The translations under genes were made by a program, and so were the position numbers. A DNA stretch of 49,298 nucleotides from NCBI GenBank assembly GCA_913061435.1, contig CAJXUK010000022.1, positions 1 to 49,298 on the forward strand, given 5' to 3'. A model generated the notes under the pieces. That model worked only from the letters and a program-made list of their open reading frames with translations, was not told the DNA's origin and did not search any database. This DNA is from an uncultured Thalassolituus sp. (GTDB taxonomy: Bacteria > Pseudomonadota > Gammaproteobacteria > Pseudomonadales > Oceanobacteraceae). Positions 10,079 through 19,102 of this stretch are shown here, in pieces; the stretch's first letter is position 1; every line of letters begins with the position of its first letter.

Positions 10079-11032
10079 ATGCAGCAGGGATTCCAAAATT
10101 TACAGCAAGCATTAAGTGCCAACATTATTGGCCAGCAACATCTTATTGATCGTTTATTAATCGCCCTATTAGCCGATGGTCACCTGTTAGTTGAAGGCGC
10201 ACCTGGTTTAGCTAAAACCAAAGCGATTAACGCCCTAGCCGATCATATTGAAGGCGACTTTAAACGCATTCAATTTACCCCTGATTTACTACCCGGTGAT
10301 ATTACCGGTACTGAAATTTACCGGCCCGAAGAAGGCACCTTTAAATTTCAACAAGGCCCTATTTTTCATAATCTAATATTAGCCGATGAAATTAACCGCG
10401 CCCCTGCGAAAGTGCAAAGTGCCTTGCTCGAAGCCATGGCTGAACGCCAAGTATCGGTAGGTGGGCAAACCATGCCACTGGAAAAATTATTTTTAGTAAT
10501 GGCTACCCAAAACCCCATTGAGCAAGAAGGCACCTACCCCCTGCCAGAAGCTCAACTCGATCGTTTTCTTATGCATATTGTGATTGATTTCCCTGATGCA
10601 GAATCAGAAAAGCAAATACTGCGATTAGTGCGTGGTGAAGCTATGGAACATCCCCCAGTGCAAGGTGCGCGTATGTCGCAGAATGATATTTTTGCTGCCC
10701 GCCAAGAAACCTTACAACTGCATTTAAGTGAAACCGTTGAGCAATATATTGTTCAGCTGGTTATGGCTACGCGTTCGCCTGAACAGTATGGCGATGATAT
10801 GGCAAAGTGGATTGAATATGGCGCTAGCCCAAGGGGCACCATTGCTCTTGAACGCTGCGCTCGTGCTCATGCTTGGCTCAACAACCGCGACTTTGTCAGC
10901 CCAGACGATGTACAGGCCATCGCCCACGATGTCTTGCGTCATCGCATTTTATTAAGTTTTGAGGCCGAAGCCAGTGGTATGACCACAAACAAAGTGATTA
11001 ACGAGCTAATTACCCGCGTGCCCGTGTCTTAA
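10079..11032 (+). CDS. MoxR-family AAA+ ATPase
   Basis: This 317-residue AAA+ ATPase has Walker A GAPGLAKT at residues 40-47, Walker B LILADEIN around 99-106, the sensor-1 stretch LVMATQNPIEQEGTYPLPEAQLDRF, and a C-terminal lid domain with ASPRGTIAL. MoxR proteins act as chaperone-like ATPases, typically paired with VWA-domain proteins that may be their targets. It opens the operon DUF58-DUF4381-batA-batB-batD, as is usual. It is separated by 92 bp from the next gene; that gap contains a small hairpin (GCATT-ATAA-AATGC, 11061-11074) that could set relative expression. Confidence 0.93.
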   Translation: MQQGFQNLQQALSANIIGQQHLIDRLLIALLADGHLLVEGAPGLAKTKAINALADHIEGDFKRIQFTPDLLPGDITGTEIYRPEEGTFKFQQGPIFHNLILADEINRAPAKVQSALLEAMAERQVSVGGQTMPLEKLFLVMATQNPIEQEGTYPLPEAQLDRFLMHIVIDFPDAESEKQILRLVRGEAMEHPPVQGARMSQNDIFAARQETLQLHLSETVEQYIVQLVMATRSPEQYGDDMAKWIEYGASPRGTIALERCARAHAWLNNRDFVSPDDVQAIAHDVLRHRILLSFEAEASGMTTNKVINELITRVPVS

Positions 11033-11124
11033 CGCTTTCAAACAGCACATGATAAAAAGCGCATTATAAAATGCACTGTATAAAAAGTTAGATCATAAAC
11101 GCATTTAATGGCTCAAGGATAACT

Positions 11125-12084
11125 ATGGCACAGGACACCTCTCAAGGTTTATCAGCGGGAGCAGAAATTAAAACCGATAATTTAGTGGCACTTCGCCACC
11201 TTGCTAATCTGTTGCCTATTCATAAGCAAAAAAAGGTTTTAAATGAGTTGAGTGGTGTTCACACTTCTAACTTACGGGGCCGTGGTGTCGACTTCTCTGA
11301 AGTGCGTGCCTATCAGCCCGGTGATGACATCCGCGCAATGGACTGGAGAGTCACTGCGCGTACTCAAAAACCTCATATTAAGGTCTTTAGAGAAGAACGT
11401 GAACGCCCCATCATGATTGTTTGCGACTTGCGTGCCAGTATGTTTTTTGGCACCCAGTACGCTTTTAAGTCGGTATTAGCAGCAGACATTGCCAGCTTAT
11501 TTGCTTGGTCAGCGTTAAATAATGGGGATCGCATCGGCGCACTATTTTTTGACAATCAACGAGAAATTGATGTGAGACCCAAGCCCGGTCGTAAACAAGT
11601 ACTGCATCTGTTGCACGAGCTGGCCGAATTCCATTCGCAGCAAGACCCTTTAACTCAAACCAACAGCCATCGCTTAGCCGATATGTGTCGTCATACCCGC
11701 CGTGTTACCAAGCCGGGCAGTACTCTGTATTTTATTTCAGATTGGCAATCATTTGATCAAGATTGTGAGCGTCAATTACATCAAATAAACAAACACAACG
11801 ACGTTGTTGCGATTAATATTTTTGATGCGTTCGAACACAATATTTTACCCTTGGGAAGCTACCCCTTAACCGATGGTCAACAAAGAATGCAGTTAGAATG
11901 TTATTCCAACTCTCAAGGTAAAGAGCATCAAAGAGCTTTTCAACAGCGCCAACTAAATTTGAAAGATCGCATGCTCAAGCTGGGAATTCCAATCATCAAC
12001 TTACAAGCGCAAGACGACATAATTAGCGAGCTGCGTAACGGCTTAGGTTTAAGCCAGGGTTTAATTAACAAAGGGAAACGCTGA
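11125..12084 (+). CDS. DUF58 domain protein of the MoxR/Bat operon
   Basis: This 319-residue protein shows the DUF58 hallmark RAYQPGDDIRAMDWRVTARTQKPHIK near residues 61-86, followed by FREERERPIMIVCDLRASM, which resembles the start of a VWA fold with a degenerate MIDAS. No membrane segment is evident. DUF58 genes nearly always follow moxR, and the proteins are thought to cooperate with the ATPase, but the biochemical role is unknown. The start has AAGGA upstream (CTCAAGGATAACT-ATG). Its stop overlaps the next start (TGATG), which implies translational coupling. Confidence 0.92.
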   Translation: MAQDTSQGLSAGAEIKTDNLVALRHLANLLPIHKQKKVLNELSGVHTSNLRGRGVDFSEVRAYQPGDDIRAMDWRVTARTQKPHIKVFREERERPIMIVCDLRASMFFGTQYAFKSVLAADIASLFAWSALNNGDRIGALFFDNQREIDVRPKPGRKQVLHLLHELAEFHSQQDPLTQTNSHRLADMCRHTRRVTKPGSTLYFISDWQSFDQDCERQLHQINKHNDVVAINIFDAFEHNILPLGSYPLTDGQQRMQLECYSNSQGKEHQRAFQQRQLNLKDRMLKLGIPIINLQAQDDIISELRNGLGLSQGLINKGKR

Positions 12085-12593
12085 TGCAAATGAATCAGGG
12101 CCCTGCCCTTTCTCAACTAAAAGATATCCACTTACCCCCTGCTATCAGCGATTTCCCGATCGCTTTTGGTTGGTGGATTTTGCTGATTTTAGTAATGGTG
12201 TTAATCACCACGCTACTTTATTTATTTGTTAAGCAACGACAAAAGACAGCGGTTAAACGCATGGCACTGGCCTTATTAGATCAGCACTATACAGAATACA
12301 AAGCTCAGAAAAATGATGGTTTGTTTCTCCAACAATGCAATCAGATTTTAAAACGCTACTGCTTAAACCATTACCCGCATGCGGTAAGTTTGTCTGGACC
12401 TAACTGGGCCAATTTTTTAATTTGTTACAGCCAAAAAACCAAGTTCAGTGATGATGTAATCAATGCAATTAGCGTTGGGCTCTATCAAAAAAGCTGTAGT
12501 TACAAAGCTGATGATCTGTATCAAGCCTGCCGTAGCTGGCTAAAAAACAACAAGCCTTTTATTATCGAATCCGAGCAAGGAGCAACCCTATGA
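12084..12593 (+). CDS. DUF4381 membrane protein of the Bat operon
   Basis: This 169-residue protein has one transmembrane segment near residues 28-50 (FGWWILLILVMVLITTLLYLFV) and a cytoplasmic C-terminal domain. The short proline-rich N-terminus (LKDIHLPPAISDFPIAFGWW) is characteristic of DUF4381. It overlaps its neighbours at both ends (TGATG upstream, ATGA downstream), so the operon is tightly coupled. Function is unknown beyond association with MoxR/Bat VWA proteins. Confidence 0.85.
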   Translation: MQMNQGPALSQLKDIHLPPAISDFPIAFGWWILLILVMVLITTLLYLFVKQRQKTAVKRMALALLDQHYTEYKAQKNDGLFLQQCNQILKRYCLNHYPHAVSLSGPNWANFLICYSQKTKFSDDVINAISVGLYQKSCSYKADDLYQACRSWLKNNKPFIIESEQGATL

Positions 12594-13645
12594 TAGATGC
12601 TTCACCAATGGCTTGGTTAATGATTGAATGGCACTGGCCATGGGCATTTTATTTATTACCTCTGCCTATTGTGTTTTATTTACTGTTGCCCAAGGTAAAA
12701 CTGCAAGAAGCTGCTCTTAAAGTGCCTAGCTTGTCGCTATGGAGTAACCATCAAACCAACACTGGGCTGAACAGCAATTCATCTTGGCCATCTTTTTTGC
12801 TACCCAGCTTATTATGGCTCTGTTTAGTGGCCACACTCGCACGCCCACACATATTGGGTGATGTTGTTGAACTACCGACCTCTGGCCGCGACCTAATTTT
12901 AGCGGTGGATATTTCAGGGAGCATGGATATCGAAGACATGCAATGGCAAGGCAAGCCTGTTAACCGTTTGTTCACAGTTAAAAATGTACTCAATGACTTT
13001 ATTCAAAAACGCAAGGGCGATCGTTTAGGTTTGGTATTATTTGGTAGCCAAGCATATCTTCAAGCGCCACTGACCTTTGATTGGCAAACTGTACAAACGT
13101 TAATGAACGAAGCTCAAATTGGCTTAGCTGGCAAACAAACAGCCATAGGCGATGCTATCGGCTTAACTATCAAACGCTTACAGTCGAATCCAGAGCAAAG
13201 CCGCGTAGTCATTTTATTAACCGATGGTGCCAATACCGCAGGCGAAGTTGACCCCCTTAAAGCCGCTGAATTAGCTCAGCAAAGTAAGGTAAAAATTTAC
13301 ACCATTGGTTTAGGCGCCGACGCTATGGAAGTATCCAGTTTTTTTGGAACTCGCCAAGTTAACCCTTCTCGAGACTTAGATGAAACTACCCTACAAAACA
13401 TGGCAAAAAGTACCGGTGGCTATTACTTTCGAGCACGTGATAGCAAAGAGTTAGAAAAAATTTACAGCATGATTGATGAACTAGAACCGACTGAAAAAGA
13501 TCCTGAAATATTTAGACCACAATCCTCTTTATACTTCTGGCCACTGGGATTAGCCCTATTAATCAGCTTTATCATGTCATTGCGACACCTAGGTGCTTTA
13601 CGCCCCCTAAAATTGTCAAATAAATCAGCTAAGAGTCAATTGTAA
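12590..13645 (+). CDS. batA: BatA-like VWA domain membrane protein
   Basis: This 351-residue protein has two N-terminal membrane segments (about 17-33 and 66-83), a VWA domain from about residue 100 with a complete MIDAS (DISGS 107-111, the later TAIGDAIG threonine loop and LLTDGANTAG), and a C-terminal membrane helix near 315-335. Bat proteins were named for Bacteroides aerotolerance; in gammaproteobacteria their role is linked to stress tolerance and envelope integrity but remains unsettled. Its start overlaps the DUF4381 stop (ATGA), and its own stop overlaps the batB start. Confidence 0.88.
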   Translation: MIDASPMAWLMIEWHWPWAFYLLPLPIVFYLLLPKVKLQEAALKVPSLSLWSNHQTNTGLNSNSSWPSFLLPSLLWLCLVATLARPHILGDVVELPTSGRDLILAVDISGSMDIEDMQWQGKPVNRLFTVKNVLNDFIQKRKGDRLGLVLFGSQAYLQAPLTFDWQTVQTLMNEAQIGLAGKQTAIGDAIGLTIKRLQSNPEQSRVVILLTDGANTAGEVDPLKAAELAQQSKVKIYTIGLGADAMEVSSFFGTRQVNPSRDLDETTLQNMAKSTGGYYFRARDSKELEKIYSMIDELEPTEKDPEIFRPQSSLYFWPLGLALLISFIMSLRHLGALRPLKLSNKSAKSQL

Positions 13646-15588
13646 TGGAATTATTTTTATCCCAATTTCATCTACTGCGTCCTTTTTGGTTATTGGCATT
13701 AGTGCCTACTGCCGTATTGTTTATATTTTTATTAAAGCGCAAGCTGGCCTCCGCCCGCTGGCAAGGTATTGTTGACGAAAAGTTAATGCCTCATGTATTG
13801 GATCAAATGCCCAGTGAACAATCTCGCTGGCCATTATGGTTTGTATTACTGGCTTGGCTACTGGCTATTATTGCTCTTGCTGGGCCTACTTGGGAAAAAC
13901 TGCCGCAGCCCGTACAAAAAAAAGACGATGCCTTAGTGATTGTATTAGATATGTCACTATCAATGGCCGCCCAAGATGTTAGCCCTGACAGAGCAACGCG
14001 TGCTCGCCAAAAAGTCATTGATATTTTAAAGCAACGACAAGAAGGTTTAACCGCCTTGGTGGTTTACGCCGGTGACGCATACACGGTAACGCCGTTAACC
14101 GATGACGCAGAAACTATCATTAATCTGGTCCCTGCGCTGTCACCTTTTATCATGCCAGCCATGGGCAGCCGCCCTGACAAAGCTCTGGCTTTGGCTAATA
14201 AACTGGTTTTTGATTCAGGGTTGAGTCGTGCAAACTTACTATTAATTACAGACGGTATTCAACACAAGGACATTGCTCGCATTCAACGTGCTTTAGGCAC
14301 AAACAGTGAATATCTATCGGTGTTAACCGTGGGCACCGAAGACGGGGCTCCTATTGCTATGCAGGGCCAAGGCTTTAAACGAGATAAGCAAGGCAATATC
14401 GTCTTACCTAAATTGGATATTGCTCTTATCCAGCAGCTGTCACATCAGCTAAACATACCGTGGCACCAAATGAGTTTTGACGATGCCGACTGGCAATATT
14501 TATTGTCAGACAGCTTTGGCCAGTTCGAATCAGACTTAGGGCCAAATTTAGGGCCAAATTTAGAGCCTAGCTCAAATACCAAACAAGGGGTTAGGTCTGG
14601 GCTCAACAAGGCTCAAAATGAAACCCAAAACCGTGCACAAACCGAGTTCGACTTATGGGCCGATCAAGGGTATTGGTTAATCATTATTGTTATGTTCATA
14701 GCCGCTTTTTCGTTTCGCCGCGGCTGGCTTCTCAGTGTCGTATTCGTGGTGGGCTTACAACCAGAAAACAGTATGGCTAAGTGGCTGGATAATGCTTGGC
14801 AAACCCAAGATCAACAAGCTCAACAACTGTTTGCAGAAAATCCGGAAAAAGCGGCAGAATTATTTGAAGACCCTAACTGGAAAGCCAGTAGCTATTATCG
14901 CGCTGAAGATTACTCGCAAGCACTTGAGCATTTTACCCGAGATTTTGAGGCGTCACCCGAGCAGCAATCAACCTCACTTTACAACCGTGGTAATGCTCTA
15001 GCTCAAACAGGTCAATTAGAAGAAGCAATTACTGCTTATCAAGAGGCCCTAGAGCTCAATCCGGCCTTAAAAGATGCTGTATTTAATAAGCGCTTGGTTG
15101 AAAAACTGCTTGAACAGCAACAACAAGAATCTGAGCAGCAAGACTCAGAGCAACAAGACTCAGAGCAGCAAGACTCTGATCAACAAGACTCTGATCAACA
15201 AGACTCCGAGCAACAAGACTCAGATCAACAAGACTCAGATCAACAAGACTCCGAGCAACAAGACTCAGAGCAACAAGACTCCGAGCAACAAGGCTCCGAG
15301 CAACAAGATTCAGAGCAGCAAGACTCAGATCAACAAGACTCCGAGCAACAAGACTCCGATCAACAAGACTCAGAGCAGCTAGAAGCTGAACAACAAGAAG
15401 CTGAACAACAAGAAACTGAACAACAAGAAGCTGAACAAATAAATGACGATTTATCGAGAGAAGAGCGCCAAGCACTGGAGCAATGGCTTAACCGCATTCC
15501 AGACGATCCAGGCGGCCTACTCAAACGCAAATTTATGTATCAATACAAACAACGTGATCATCAAGACGAAGGAGAAGTCTCGTGGTAA
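13645..15588 (+). CDS. batB: BatB-like VWA and TPR protein with a long SEQQD repeat tail
   Basis: This 647-residue protein has two N-terminal membrane helices (about 13-30 and 62-80), a VWA domain with MIDAS DMSLS at 102-106, a third membrane region near 345-380, and a TPR region near 400-485 (YNRGNALAQTGQLEEAITAYQEALELNPALKDA pattern). A low-complexity tail follows at residues about 496-598, made of pentads SEQQD/SDQQD that grade into AEQQE, and then a short charged domain. It looks like BatB fused to BatC, the TPR protein, as in several gammaproteobacteria. The repeat tail is acidic and Gln-rich and is probably a disordered linker. The gene overlaps batA and batD. Confidence 0.88.
   Translation: MELFLSQFHLLRPFWLLALVPTAVLFIFLLKRKLASARWQGIVDEKLMPHVLDQMPSEQSRWPLWFVLLAWLLAIIALAGPTWEKLPQPVQKKDDALVIVLDMSLSMAAQDVSPDRATRARQKVIDILKQRQEGLTALVVYAGDAYTVTPLTDDAETIINLVPALSPFIMPAMGSRPDKALALANKLVFDSGLSRANLLLITDGIQHKDIARIQRALGTNSEYLSVLTVGTEDGAPIAMQGQGFKRDKQGNIVLPKLDIALIQQLSHQLNIPWHQMSFDDADWQYLLSDSFGQFESDLGPNLGPNLEPSSNTKQGVRSGLNKAQNETQNRAQTEFDLWADQGYWLIIIVMFIAAFSFRRGWLLSVVFVVGLQPENSMAKWLDNAWQTQDQQAQQLFAENPEKAAELFEDPNWKASSYYRAEDYSQALEHFTRDFEASPEQQSTSLYNRGNALAQTGQLEEAITAYQEALELNPALKDAVFNKRLVEKLLEQQQQESEQQDSEQQDSEQQDSDQQDSDQQDSEQQDSDQQDSDQQDSEQQDSEQQDSEQQGSEQQDSEQQDSDQQDSEQQDSDQQDSEQLEAEQQEAEQQETEQQEAEQINDDLSREERQALEQWLNRIPDDPGGLLKRKFMYQYKQRDHQDEGEVSW
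14538..14570 (+). repeat. 15-bp in-frame tandem repeat inside batB
   Basis: The segment encodes LGPNLGPNLEP: a 15-bp unit (TTAGGGCCAAATTTAGGGCC pattern) is repeated twice and then begins a third time with a change. It lies between the VWA domain and the third membrane segment and is in frame. Confidence 0.7.
15130..15438 (+). repeat. 15-bp tandem repeat array encoding SEQQD pentads
   Basis: Sixteen consecutive 15-bp units (15130-15369) encode S(E/D)QQ(D/G). About four diverged units follow that encode (S/A/T)EQ(Q/L)E. Units differ mainly at third positions (GAG/GAT, CAA/CAG, TCA/TCT/TCC), so they are old or shuffled by slippage rather than freshly copied. The array leaves long open frames on the other frames and strand, which are artefacts. 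Confidence 0.95.
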
Positions 15589-17309
15589 ACAACTTTATGA
15601 CTTCCACACCAGCAAGCCGACTAAGATTTCTGTTTAGCCAGTTATTAAAACTCCGACTGATCAGCCTTGCCCTGTTACTCGTGCTGACAAACAATGCCTT
15701 TGCCGCAACACTAACGGCCACGGTAGATCGCAAACAAATCACCGAAAACGACAGCTTTCGGTTGTTTTTGCGCTTTGATGAGCAGGTCGGATTTGGTCAG
15801 CCCGATTTAACAGAATTAAAAAAAGAATTTCGAGTAATCAACCAGCAACGTTCCAATCAATTCCGTTCAATGAATGGAAAAACCGTGTCATTTACAGAAT
15901 GGACACTGGTGTTATCTCCTTTGCGCACCGGTAGTATTGTGATTCCCGCGATTGAATTTAATGGCCAAAAAAGTCAGCCAATTCAAGTTAGTGTGAGTGA
16001 ATTACCGCAATCGGTTAAAGAACAAATCGCTAAAGAATTCTTTTTTGATATCGACATAGACAGCTCAACAACTTATGTTCAAGCACAGGTACTGTATACA
16101 GAAAAACTGTACTACAGCATTAATCATGAAGATGCGACGTTATCAGAGCTAAAAGTCACCGACGCACTCGTCGTGCCGCTCGGCCAAGTACGCCAATACA
16201 CCACAAGTATCAATGGCCAAAGAATGGGCGTTTACGAGAGACGCTATGCCATTTTTGCTGAAGAAAGTGGTGAAATGGTTATTCCTGGGCAAAAGTTTTC
16301 GGCCAATGTGGTAAATTCATACAATCGCTGGAGCCGCGGTCGCCCTGTAAGCGTTATGTCTGAGCCTATTCGCATTCAAGTAAAAGCCACACCTTCAAAC
16401 TACCCGCAATCACCATGGCTTCCAAGCCCAGAAATTACAGTCTCTGATCGCTGGAGCAAACCTTTTGACCAATGGCAAGTTGGCGAACCGATTACTCGTA
16501 ATATTTCGATTACAGCGCAAGGCTTGTCCGGAAGCCAACTGCCCAGCATCGCCTTACCGGTAGTTGAAGGAATAAAATACTACCCCGATCAATCCGAGCA
16601 CCAAGATCAAGTTGATACCTTAGGTGTTAAAGGTTCATTGCAACAATCGTTAGCGATTGTACCTACCCAAAGTGGTCGCATAACCTTGCCAGAAATGCGT
16701 ATTCCTTGGTGGAATGTCAAAACGGATTCGTTGGAATATGCGCGCTTGCCAGCGCAAACTCTCTATATTAAAGAAGCTGCTCAAACAACAATAAAAAGCA
16801 GCCAACAAACCGAAGTAGCTCCTGTAGTCACCCAAGTTACTCAAATCACCTCGGATGTTGAAAAAAATCAGGGCTATTGGGTACTTGCAACCTTGATTTT
16901 ATTATTCACCAACGTGATTACAGCCTTTTTACTCTGGAAAAAAACACCACGATTAGCCACAGATAAACAAAAAGCCACGCAAACAAGCACTGTTAATAGC
17001 CAAAAAGCTTTTAACGCTTTAAAGCAGGCTTGCCAAAAAAATGATGCCCAAGCCATGCGCCAGCACTTAAAACATTGGAGCAACCTTAAATATGGGCAAA
17101 TTCGCCTAGACGAATTAGGCGAGTACTTAAAAGCACCAAGCTTAACTTTGGCGATCAGTGAATTAGACAGTTATTTGTACCGGGCCTCGGCTGGTTCAAC
17201 TGGCAACTCTGCCTTTAATGGTCAGATTTTATGGAACAGTTTAAAACAAGCGATAAAAGACCAAAATAAGCAGGTAGAAAACATACAGCCCTTAAAGCCG
17301 CTCTATTAG
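15582..17309 (+). CDS. batD: BatD-like protein (oxygen tolerance family)
   Basis: This 575-residue protein has a signal peptide ending near TNNAFA-ATL (residue about 41), a long periplasmic beta-rich region (residues about 42-425, opening ATVDRKQITENDSFRLFL as BatD proteins do), one membrane helix near 430-450 and a cytoplasmic tail. I take the GTG at 15582 as start because GGAG lies 6 nt upstream and it overlaps the batB stop; an ATG at 15597 is possible. It closes the moxR-bat operon. The family is associated with envelope and oxidative-stress tolerance, and its mechanism is unknown. Confidence 0.85.
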   Translation: MVNNFMTSTPASRLRFLFSQLLKLRLISLALLLVLTNNAFAATLTATVDRKQITENDSFRLFLRFDEQVGFGQPDLTELKKEFRVINQQRSNQFRSMNGKTVSFTEWTLVLSPLRTGSIVIPAIEFNGQKSQPIQVSVSELPQSVKEQIAKEFFFDIDIDSSTTYVQAQVLYTEKLYYSINHEDATLSELKVTDALVVPLGQVRQYTTSINGQRMGVYERRYAIFAEESGEMVIPGQKFSANVVNSYNRWSRGRPVSVMSEPIRIQVKATPSNYPQSPWLPSPEITVSDRWSKPFDQWQVGEPITRNISITAQGLSGSQLPSIALPVVEGIKYYPDQSEHQDQVDTLGVKGSLQQSLAIVPTQSGRITLPEMRIPWWNVKTDSLEYARLPAQTLYIKEAAQTTIKSSQQTEVAPVVTQVTQITSDVEKNQGYWVLATLILLFTNVITAFLLWKKTPRLATDKQKATQTSTVNSQKAFNALKQACQKNDAQAMRQHLKHWSNLKYGQIRLDELGEYLKAPSLTLAISELDSYLYRASAGSTGNSAFNGQILWNSLKQAIKDQNKQVENIQPLKPLY

Positions 17310-17357
17310 GCTTTCAACTTGATCGGCTTTATGCAGTTTTGTTAAGCGCTTAGATTG

Positions 17358-17903
17358 CTAATTAGCGGAAGAAAACTCTTTTTTAGCGCTGGCGAGGGAC
17401 TTCCAAATCTCAAGGTGTTGTGGCAATGACTCTGATGTTTGCTCAACACCCAGCAATGCTAATGCCGAAGCAGGAGTGATCAGTTTTCCTCGCTGAAAAT
17501 AGACCGCTTTTACCAAGCCATAAGCGTATATCTTATCAGCCACGACAAAGCGTTGTTCGAGATACACGTACTTGTTGTCCCAACCAATACAACGAGTTTC
17601 TAAATCAAACGTTTTTCCGAAACGAATCTCGCGAATGTAACCCATCTCAATGCCAGCAATAATTGAATTCAATTTTTGCTTTACCATCACATCCCATGTA
17701 TTGGTTTGTACCGAATGATCCCAGCGACCTCTTTCCATAAACACCATGTAGCGAGAATTGTTAACATGCAAATTAAAGTCAATATCCGCTAAACCCACTC
17801 TAAATTTTCGCTTAATCACTGACAAAAAGGGCTTATGAGTAACATCTTTACACATTTTATTACGTCTGTTTAAAATCACAGATCGTACAATTTCACTAAT
17901 CAT
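17358..17903 (-). CDS. Acyl-CoA thioesterase-like hotdog protein (4HBT family)
   Basis: This 181-residue protein has the hotdog signature VGLADIDFNLHVNNSRYMVFMERGRWD, where the Asp/His/Asn cluster and the following helix resemble the 4HBT and THEM6-type thioesterase pattern. An EIRFGKTFDLETRCIGWDNKYVYLEQRF stretch typical of the central beta sheet follows. It probably hydrolyses acyl-CoA thioesters in the cytoplasm; the substrate is unknown. An alternative start at 17855 would remove 16 residues, and neither start has a convincing Shine-Dalgarno. It converges on batD and is divergent from the receiver gene at 18089. Confidence 0.75.
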   Translation of the reverse strand: MISEIVRSVILNRRNKMCKDVTHKPFLSVIKRKFRVGLADIDFNLHVNNSRYMVFMERGRWDHSVQTNTWDVMVKQKLNSIIAGIEMGYIREIRFGKTFDLETRCIGWDNKYVYLEQRFVVADKIYAYGLVKAVYFQRGKLITPASALALLGVEQTSESLPQHLEIWKSLASAKKEFSSAN

Positions 17904-18088
17904 GAGAACTCTATATAAATCAGGTTAAAAGTAACAAGGGGATGATTTTTGCTGGAGGCGCATTTTAACGGAATCTAAGAAATAGTCACCTTTTGACAAA
18001 AACAATCAGCTCTTTTTTAGCTAAGCGCTTGAATAATCAACGAATTAGTCTATTACTTAAATTAATCAAATTTTCGGTGAGCCAAGTT

Positions 18089-18463
18089 ATGTCAGTCCCT
18101 ATTTTAATCTGTGACGACTCAAGTTTTGCACGTAAACAAATGAATCGCTCTTTACCCGACAACTGGGATGTAGAAGTCACTTTTGCAACGAACGGTTTAG
18201 AAGGACTAGAAGCCATTCGCCAAGGAAAAGGTGAAGTAGTTTTCTTAGATTTAACCATGCCCGAAATGGATGGCTATGGTGTTTTAGAGAATATTCGTAA
18301 AGAAGACCTGCATGCCATGGTCATTGTGGTATCGGGTGATATCCAACCCGATGCACAAGCTCGTGTACAAAAGCTAGGGGCTATGGCTTTTGTAAAAAAA
18401 CCCATCGATAAATTAAAAACCACTCAGATTTTAACTGAGTTTGGTATTTTATCTTCAGAATAA
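18089..18463 (+). CDS. Stand-alone CheY-like receiver protein
   Basis: This 124-residue single receiver domain has the acidic pair D9/D10, the phospho-acceptor Asp54 (VVFLDLTMPEMDG), the switch Ser82 (VSGD) and Lys104 in FVKKP; all catalytic positions are present. There is no output domain. I start at the ATG at 18089 because GGTGAG lies upstream and the protein then begins MSVPILICDDS; a TTG at 17993 would add 32 residues that look non-coding. The gene ends 18 bp before a CheC-like gene, so the two probably act together as phospho-receiver and phosphatase. Confidence 0.88.
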   Translation: MSVPILICDDSSFARKQMNRSLPDNWDVEVTFATNGLEGLEAIRQGKGEVVFLDLTMPEMDGYGVLENIRKEDLHAMVIVVSGDIQPDAQARVQKLGAMAFVKKPIDKLKTTQILTEFGILSSE

Positions 18464-18481
18464 ACGGTGGGAGTTTCTTTT

Positions 18482-19087
18482 ATGTCAGTACAAGTAACCG
18501 AAGACCAGCGAGACTGCTACCAAGAAATTTCGAATGTTGCTATGGGACAAGCAGCTGACAAACTAGCACGCCTCTTAGATGTCTATGTGATTTTACCCAT
18601 TCCAAAAATCAATATCATCAGTGCCAGTGATTTGCACATGGCATTAGCCGGTGCTAATACCAGTGATAATGTATCTGCGGTTTGCCAAGGTTTTATTGGA
18701 TCGGGCATTGCTGGTGAAGCCTTGCTCATTTTTAATGATGCCAGTTTCACTGACTTAGCTAAATTAATGAAATATGAAGGCTCATTGGATTACCATGGTG
18801 AGCTTGAGCTGTTAATGGATGTAAGTTCGGTATTAATCGGGGCTTGCTTACAAGGCATAGGCGAACAATTAGAATTGCACTTTAATCAAGGGCACCCGGT
18901 TGTACTTGGGCAACACTGCCAAATAGACGACCTTGTAAAAGCAGGCAATCATCAATGGTCAAAAACCTTGGCAATTGAAATCCATTACGAAATCGAAAAC
19001 CTAAATATAGACTGCGACCTACTCTTATTATTTACTGAAGACTCTGTCGCTAAACTGAACGAACAAGTTGATTATTTACTAGATTAA
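18482..19087 (+). CDS. CheC-like phosphatase family protein
   Basis: This 201-residue protein has the CheC/CheX/FliY fold pattern. The first active-site motif is intact: E15-I-S-N18 in QEISNVAMGQAADKLARLL. The equivalent second site reads D113-V-S-S116 in LLMDVSSVLIGACLQGIG, so the usual Glu/Asn pair is replaced there. CheC proteins dephosphorylate CheY-type receivers. The start ATG at 18482 is chosen for its GGGAG Shine-Dalgarno; a GTG at 18467 is the alternative. It sits between a stand-alone receiver and a PAS/GGDEF protein in one likely operon. Confidence 0.82.
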   Translation: MSVQVTEDQRDCYQEISNVAMGQAADKLARLLDVYVILPIPKINIISASDLHMALAGANTSDNVSAVCQGFIGSGIAGEALLIFNDASFTDLAKLMKYEGSLDYHGELELLMDVSSVLIGACLQGIGEQLELHFNQGHPVVLGQHCQIDDLVKAGNHQWSKTLAIEIHYEIENLNIDCDLLLLFTEDSVAKLNEQVDYLLD

Positions 19088-19102
19088 GGCAGCAACAAAC
19101 CC

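Noticed and set aside
14520-14540. Possible tRNA T-arm (AGTTCGAATC)
   Set aside because: It lies in frame in the batB coding sequence (encoding QFES) and no acceptor or anticodon arms are found around it.
15083-15475. Long reverse-strand frame of 130 codons (and a 102-codon forward frame) in the batB repeat
   Set aside because: The 15-bp array lacks stops in several frames, so long open frames arise automatically; the products are leucine/valine/alanine or lysine/threonine/asparagine repeats with no start signals.
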